The translations under genes and the position numbers were made by a program. A stretch of DNA of 25,955 bases from Rhodobacteraceae bacterium UBA2776 (GTDB lineage: Bacteria; Pseudomonadota; Alphaproteobacteria; Rhodobacterales; Rhodobacteraceae), in the NCBI GenBank assembly GCA_002352425.1, contig DEIK01000128.1, positions 3,432 to 29,386 of the forward strand, in the 5' to 3' direction. Positions 23,104 through 25,955 of the stretch are shown piece after piece. How positions within the stretch are numbered: position 1 is the first letter of the stretch; each line of letters starts with the position of its first letter. The notes under the pieces are model-generated. The model searched no databases, was not told where the DNA came from, and worked only from the letters and a program-made list of their open reading frames with translations.

Positions 23104-23435
23104 CGAACGCATTGTTCATTTGTGGAAAGGCAAGAATGCGCAGCCCAACCGCGGCGGATTTATCGGCACGTTGGGACGGTATTCAGGCCGATTTTGCGGG
23201 GTTGAGCAATGACGCTGACGAGCGTCTATCCACCGAACATATCGAATGGGCTACAGTAATCTTTGTTATGGAGCGCCGACAAAAGACCCGCCTGTCCCAA
23301 CTGTTTGGCAGCGCTCTAAAAGGCAGGCGCGTTATTTGCCTGAACATCCCTGACAATTACACCTATATGCAGACAGAACTGATAGAACAGCTCACGCCAA
23401 AACTGATGTCACACTTGCGAACGAGTTCCGCCTAA
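23100..23435 (+). CDS. Low-molecular-weight protein tyrosine phosphatase-like protein
   Basis: This 111-residue protein begins VTNALFICGKARMRSP. C8 and R14 form the Cys-X5-Arg-Ser phosphate loop of low-molecular-weight phosphatases, although the loop differs from the usual CxGNICRSP. The rest (EHIEWATVIFVMERRQKTRL and GRRVICLNIPDNYTYM) resembles the predicted phosphatases of COG4551. The usual C-terminal DP acid is replaced by a NIPDNY context; whether that Asp is catalytic is uncertain. The GTG start at 23100 overlaps the cobN TGA (GTGA), so translation is coupled to cobN; the frame is open further upstream but only inside cobN. Its substrate is unknown. The stop overlaps the convergent lipoprotein gene by 4 bases. 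Confidence 0.82.
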   Translation: MTNALFICGKARMRSPTAADLSARWDGIQADFAGLSNDADERLSTEHIEWATVIFVMERRQKTRLSQLFGSALKGRRVICLNIPDNYTYMQTELIEQLTPKLMSHLRTSSA

Positions 23436-23725
23436 CTGCAATCTAGTTTGGCCACCATCAGCGCCGGATCCCCCTTCATTGAGTTCGGAACAACGGTGCA
23501 ACCGCTGGCGATCTGCATAGCCTTGGCTGCCTGTGGAAATATGTCGCCTATTTTGGGAATGTATTCAAAATTACTACGTATAGCCGTTGCTTTGTCGCCC
23601 TTGACGCGCACCTTAAATGTGCTGCCCTCGACCTTAACCACTTGTTCCTCTGCCGACATGAATGACGGATGCGGGCTGCTGCATGCCGCCAGTATTGTAA
23701 AAACCAAAACTCCGTATCTCTGCAT
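23432..23725 (-). CDS. Small putative lipoprotein, 97 aa
   Basis: The protein starts MQRYGVLVFTILAACSSPHP. The hydrophobic signal ends in a lipobox (LAAC, Cys15), so it is probably a lipid-anchored envelope protein of about 83 mature residues. The remainder (VVKVEGSTFKVRVKGDKATA and GCTVVPNSMKGDPALMVAKL) looks like a small beta-rich domain that I do not recognise. GGAGA lies about 5 bases before the ATG at 23725. It converges on the phosphatase gene with a 4-base overlap and is divergent from the membrane protein gene. No function is assigned. Confidence 0.78.
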   Translation of the reverse strand: MQRYGVLVFTILAACSSPHPSFMSAEEQVVKVEGSTFKVRVKGDKATAIRSNFEYIPKIGDIFPQAAKAMQIASGCTVVPNSMKGDPALMVAKLDCS

Positions 23726-23895
23726 AAAAATCTCCGTTCAATGATGCTCTCAAAAGAATGGACTGTTCATGGTTAACAACCGGTTAAGCCATCATCAGCA
23801 ATAGGGATTCCACCTGCAACAGTTTGCCACATACAGTCAAACCACAGAATCACCTAAAACATATTCAACACATTGCATATGATGGAGATTGCCCC

Positions 23896-25110
23896 ATGCA
23901 CCCCACACCAAACAGACCTGCCGACACCTATTCGCCGCTCTATTTCCTCGCGTCCCTTGGCGCAGGGGGGCTGGCCGTGACGTTCTTTATGTATTTGATG
24001 TTTTGGGTGCCGCATCCTGGCCGCCCTGTACCGATATTTGAAGACATCATAGCAGCCTTTGGCACCGGAACATTTGCCACGCAGTTCATGATCATCATCG
24101 CCATGGCCGGGATCGCGATCATGGCCTTCTTGAACATTCGCGCATTGATCTGGAACCTGTCGGCCTTCAACTCATTTCGCAAAACCGAGGCCTATAGAGC
24201 CCTGAAAAACAGCAATGCCGAAAGCACCCTGCTGGCGATGCCTTTGGCACTGGCGATGTCTGTGAATGTCGGTTTTATCGGCGGTTTGGCGTTTGTGCCC
24301 GGCCTATGGGGCGTAGTGGAGTACCTATTCCCCTTGGCGTTGATCGCCTTCTTGGGAATCGGCTGGATCGCCTTTGGGTACATCGGTGATTTTCTGGGAC
24401 GTGTGTTGACCAACGGCGGCTTGTTCGATGTGACAGCGCACAATTCTTTCGCGCAACTTTTGCCAGCCTTTGCCTTATCCATGGTGGCTGTCGGCCTGTC
24501 CGCCCCCGCCGCCATGAGCAGCAACCCAGTGACCGTTGGATTAGGTTTGATCCTGTCCACCTTTGTTGGCGTCACCGCGATCATCTACGCGCTTTTCGCC
24601 GCTCTAACGGCGTTCAATTCAATGCTGCACTATGGCACAGCCAAAGAATCCAGCCCAACCCTGTTAATCGTGATCCCGCTGATAACTGTTTTAGGCATCA
24701 TGTTTCTACGCCAAAACCACGGACTGCACACACAATTCGAATCCCACGGAACCGCAGGGGAAACCATGATGATGTTGGCCAAGGCGCTGACCATTCAACT
24801 GGTTTTTCTGGGTCTTGGCCTGCTGGTTCTCAAACGCGAAGCTTACTTCAAAGATTTCGTTTTTGGTAAGAAAACTTCCCCCGGATCCTATGCCTTGGTT
24901 TGCCCTGGCGTGGCGCTGTCGGTGATGATGCAGTTCTTCATCAACGCCGGTCTAGTCTCAGCTGGTCTTGTTGATAAATTTTCGGCAACTTACTGGACCC
25001 TGACCGCGATTGCGATTGCACTTCAATTCGCGATGGTCGCTTTGATGTTCCGCCTGAACAAACAGCATTTCGGCAAATCACGCCGTCAAATACAAATGCC
25101 TGCGGAATAA
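23896..25110 (+). CDS. Multi-pass inner-membrane protein of unknown function
   Basis: This 404-residue protein has about ten hydrophobic segments spread over its length, for example GAGGLAVTFFMYLMFWV, MIIIAMAGIAIMAFL, VEYLFPLALIAFLGIGWIAF, VGLGLILSTFVGVTAIIYAL, LTIQLVFLGLGLLVL and YWTLTAIAIALQFAMVALMF. Topology and length recall tellurite-resistance/dicarboxylate-type (TDT) transporters. I also recall similar proteins annotated as TsoY family, with low certainty. No ATP-binding or known transport motif is visible. The ATG at 23896 has GGAG 8 bases ahead; an in-frame TTG at 23824 lacks a binding site and would add a 24-residue hydrophilic leader. It lies 106 bases before cobO on the same strand with a hairpin between, so a link to cobalamin is uncertain. 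Confidence 0.7.
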   Translation: MHPTPNRPADTYSPLYFLASLGAGGLAVTFFMYLMFWVPHPGRPVPIFEDIIAAFGTGTFATQFMIIIAMAGIAIMAFLNIRALIWNLSAFNSFRKTEAYRALKNSNAESTLLAMPLALAMSVNVGFIGGLAFVPGLWGVVEYLFPLALIAFLGIGWIAFGYIGDFLGRVLTNGGLFDVTAHNSFAQLLPAFALSMVAVGLSAPAAMSSNPVTVGLGLILSTFVGVTAIIYALFAALTAFNSMLHYGTAKESSPTLLIVIPLITVLGIMFLRQNHGLHTQFESHGTAGETMMMLAKALTIQLVFLGLGLLVLKREAYFKDFVFGKKTSPGSYALVCPGVALSVMMQFFINAGLVSAGLVDKFSATYWTLTAIAIALQFAMVALMFRLNKQHFGKSRRQIQMPAE

Positions 25111-25134
25111 GCGCCACTGTCTTTGAAAAACTCA

Positions 25135-25160
25135 AGCGGGCGGTGGATTGCTCGCCCGCT
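25135..25160 (+). terminator. Possible terminator between the membrane protein gene and cobO
   Basis: AGCGGGCG (25135-25142) and CGCCCGCT (25153-25160) form a perfect 8-bp GC-rich stem with a 10-base loop. Only a poor T-tract follows (CTTGCATT), so it may be a weak terminator or a processing hairpin. Confidence 0.5.
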
Positions 25161-25216
25161 CTTGCATTCGGTCCCGAGACGACGCAAAGTTAAATGCGCC
25201 AACAGGAGGGCAAATT

Positions 25217-25825
25217 ATGAGCGAAGACACCGACCGCCACGCAATGAAAATGGCCAAGAAAAAGGCCGCGCGTGATAAGATCATGGCCACTAAAACCGAC
25301 AAACGGGGCCTGATCATTGTTCACACCGGCAAAGGTAAGGGGAAGTCCTCGGCGGCCTTTGGCATGATTTTCCGCTGTATCGCACATGATATGAAATGCG
25401 CAGTTGTGCAGTTCATCAAAGGCGGTATGTCGACGGGTGAGCGTGATCTGATCTTGGCCAAGTTCAGAGACGAGTGCGAATTCTACACGATGGGCGAGGG
25501 GTTCACCTGGGAAACCCAAGACAAATCTCGCGACACAGAAATGGCCGCTGCGGCCTGGGAAAAGGCCAAGGATCTAATTCGTGACCCCGCCAACAAAATG
25601 GTGCTGCTAGACGAAATCAACATCGCGCTGCGCTATGACTATATCGACATCAACGATGTGGTGGAGTTTCTGGTCAACGAAAAACCTGAGTTGACCCATG
25701 TGGTTCTTACTGGGCGCAATGCCAAAGACGAGCTGATTGAAATCGCTGACTTGGTAACCGAGATGGAGTTGATAAAACACCCGTTTCGCTCTGGCATCAA
25801 AGCGCAAATCGGTGTCGAGTTTTAG
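25217..25825 (+). CDS. cobO: Cob(I)yrinic acid a,c-diamide adenosyltransferase (CobO/BtuR type)
   Basis: This 202-residue ATP:corrinoid adenosyltransferase attaches the 5'-deoxyadenosyl group after cobalt insertion and reduction. The P-loop is HTGKGKGKSSAAFGM (36-50). Other CobO motifs are VVQFIKGGMSTGERD, GEGFTWETQDKSRD and VLLDEINIALRYDYID, with THVVLTGRNAKDELIEIADLVTEM near the end. The N-terminus is the usual basic, flexible lead (AMKMAKKKAARDK). CAGGAGG lies 7 bases before the ATG at 25217, ruling out the in-frame start at 25148. It is separated from the cobW-cobN operon and probably has its own transcript. The stop overlaps a tiny convergent frame on the other strand. Confidence 0.96.
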   Translation: MSEDTDRHAMKMAKKKAARDKIMATKTDKRGLIIVHTGKGKGKSSAAFGMIFRCIAHDMKCAVVQFIKGGMSTGERDLILAKFRDECEFYTMGEGFTWETQDKSRDTEMAAAAWEKAKDLIRDPANKMVLLDEINIALRYDYIDINDVVEFLVNEKPELTHVVLTGRNAKDELIEIADLVTEMELIKHPFRSGIKAQIGVEF

Positions 25826-25932
25826 GACACCTTAATCCGGCTACCCTTCAGAATTTTCAGTGCTGTCGTCATCCGCCCATCTTGCAGAAGGATGCAACCG
25901 AGTTTGGCCTGGTAATCCTCCCCTTTTTTCAA
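25822..25932 (-). CDS. Possible very small protein (36 aa) or edge of an unrecognised gene
   Basis: A minus-strand frame read from a TTG at 25932 (GGCAGG 5 bases ahead) encodes 36 residues ending KLGCILLQDGRMTTALKILK and GSRIKVS. The composition looks protein-like, and the frame is closed upstream by an in-frame TAG at 25947-25945, so it cannot be the tail of a longer gene in this frame. There is no ATG or GTG start except an internal methionine. It converges on and slightly overlaps cobO. I do not recognise it. Confidence 0.3.
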   Translation of the reverse strand: MKKGEDYQAKLGCILLQDGRMTTALKILKGSRIKVS

Positions 25933-25955
25933 ATTGACCTGCCACTAAGAATTTC

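Noticed and set aside
23436..23895. Search for a terminator or attachment site after the cobN operon
   Set aside because: No stem with a U-tract and no direct repeat or integrase remnant was seen; the convergent genes simply overlap by 4 bases.

Overview
The window looks like a chromosomal segment of a marine Rhodobacteraceae (Roseobacter-group alphaproteobacterium). The gene content and protein sequences match that group, the base composition is moderately GC-rich, and genes are packed into operons with many 4-base ATGA/GTGA overlaps. I see no mobile elements, tRNA, rRNA or CRISPR. The dominant content is an aerobic-type (late cobalt insertion) cobalamin biosynthesis locus split over several transcription units.

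Layout. At the left edge is the start of a peptide deformylase gene (minus strand). Divergent from it is a MalY/PatB-like aminotransferase gene overlapping an L,D-transpeptidase gene. A minus-strand corrin ring operon runs from 8868 down to 2401: a tiny exported/membrane protein, cbiX, cobH, cobL, cobI, a cbiG-cobJ fusion and cobM. A conserved hypothetical gene follows. Divergent from this operon, on the plus strand, is a DUF1636 cysteine-rich protein, then cobC and cobD, then a lytic transglycosylase gene closed by a bidirectional terminator. A minus-strand block follows: a YbjN-type secreted protein and the chromosome condensin gene smc. Next, on the plus strand, an AdoCbl-type cobalamin riboswitch precedes a solitary cbiM. 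After an intrinsic terminator come cobW, a GNAT acetyltransferase, cobN and a low-molecular-weight tyrosine phosphatase-like gene, all overlapping. A small minus-strand lipoprotein, a multi-pass membrane protein and cobO fill the right end.

How it works together. CobI, CobJ(+CbiG), CobM, CobL and CobH methylate and contract the ring to hydrogenobyrinate. CobN is the large subunit of the CobNST cobalt chelatase. CobO adenosylates, CobC makes the aminopropanol arm and CobD attaches it. CbiM is a likely cobalt uptake component, and CobW and CbiX carry histidine-rich segments suited to cobalt handling. Steps not encoded here are CobA, CobG or CobZ, CobF, CobK, CobB, CobS/CobT, CobQ and nucleotide-loop assembly. 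They must lie elsewhere or be replaced.

No wholly new system is evident. The most interesting parts are accessory proteins wired into the cobalamin operons by translational coupling: the small His-containing membrane protein, DUF1636, the GNAT and the phosphatase. Also notable are the riboswitch-controlled solitary CbiM, with a terminator before cobW, and the coexistence of CbiX and CbiG modules with an aerobic CobN pathway.
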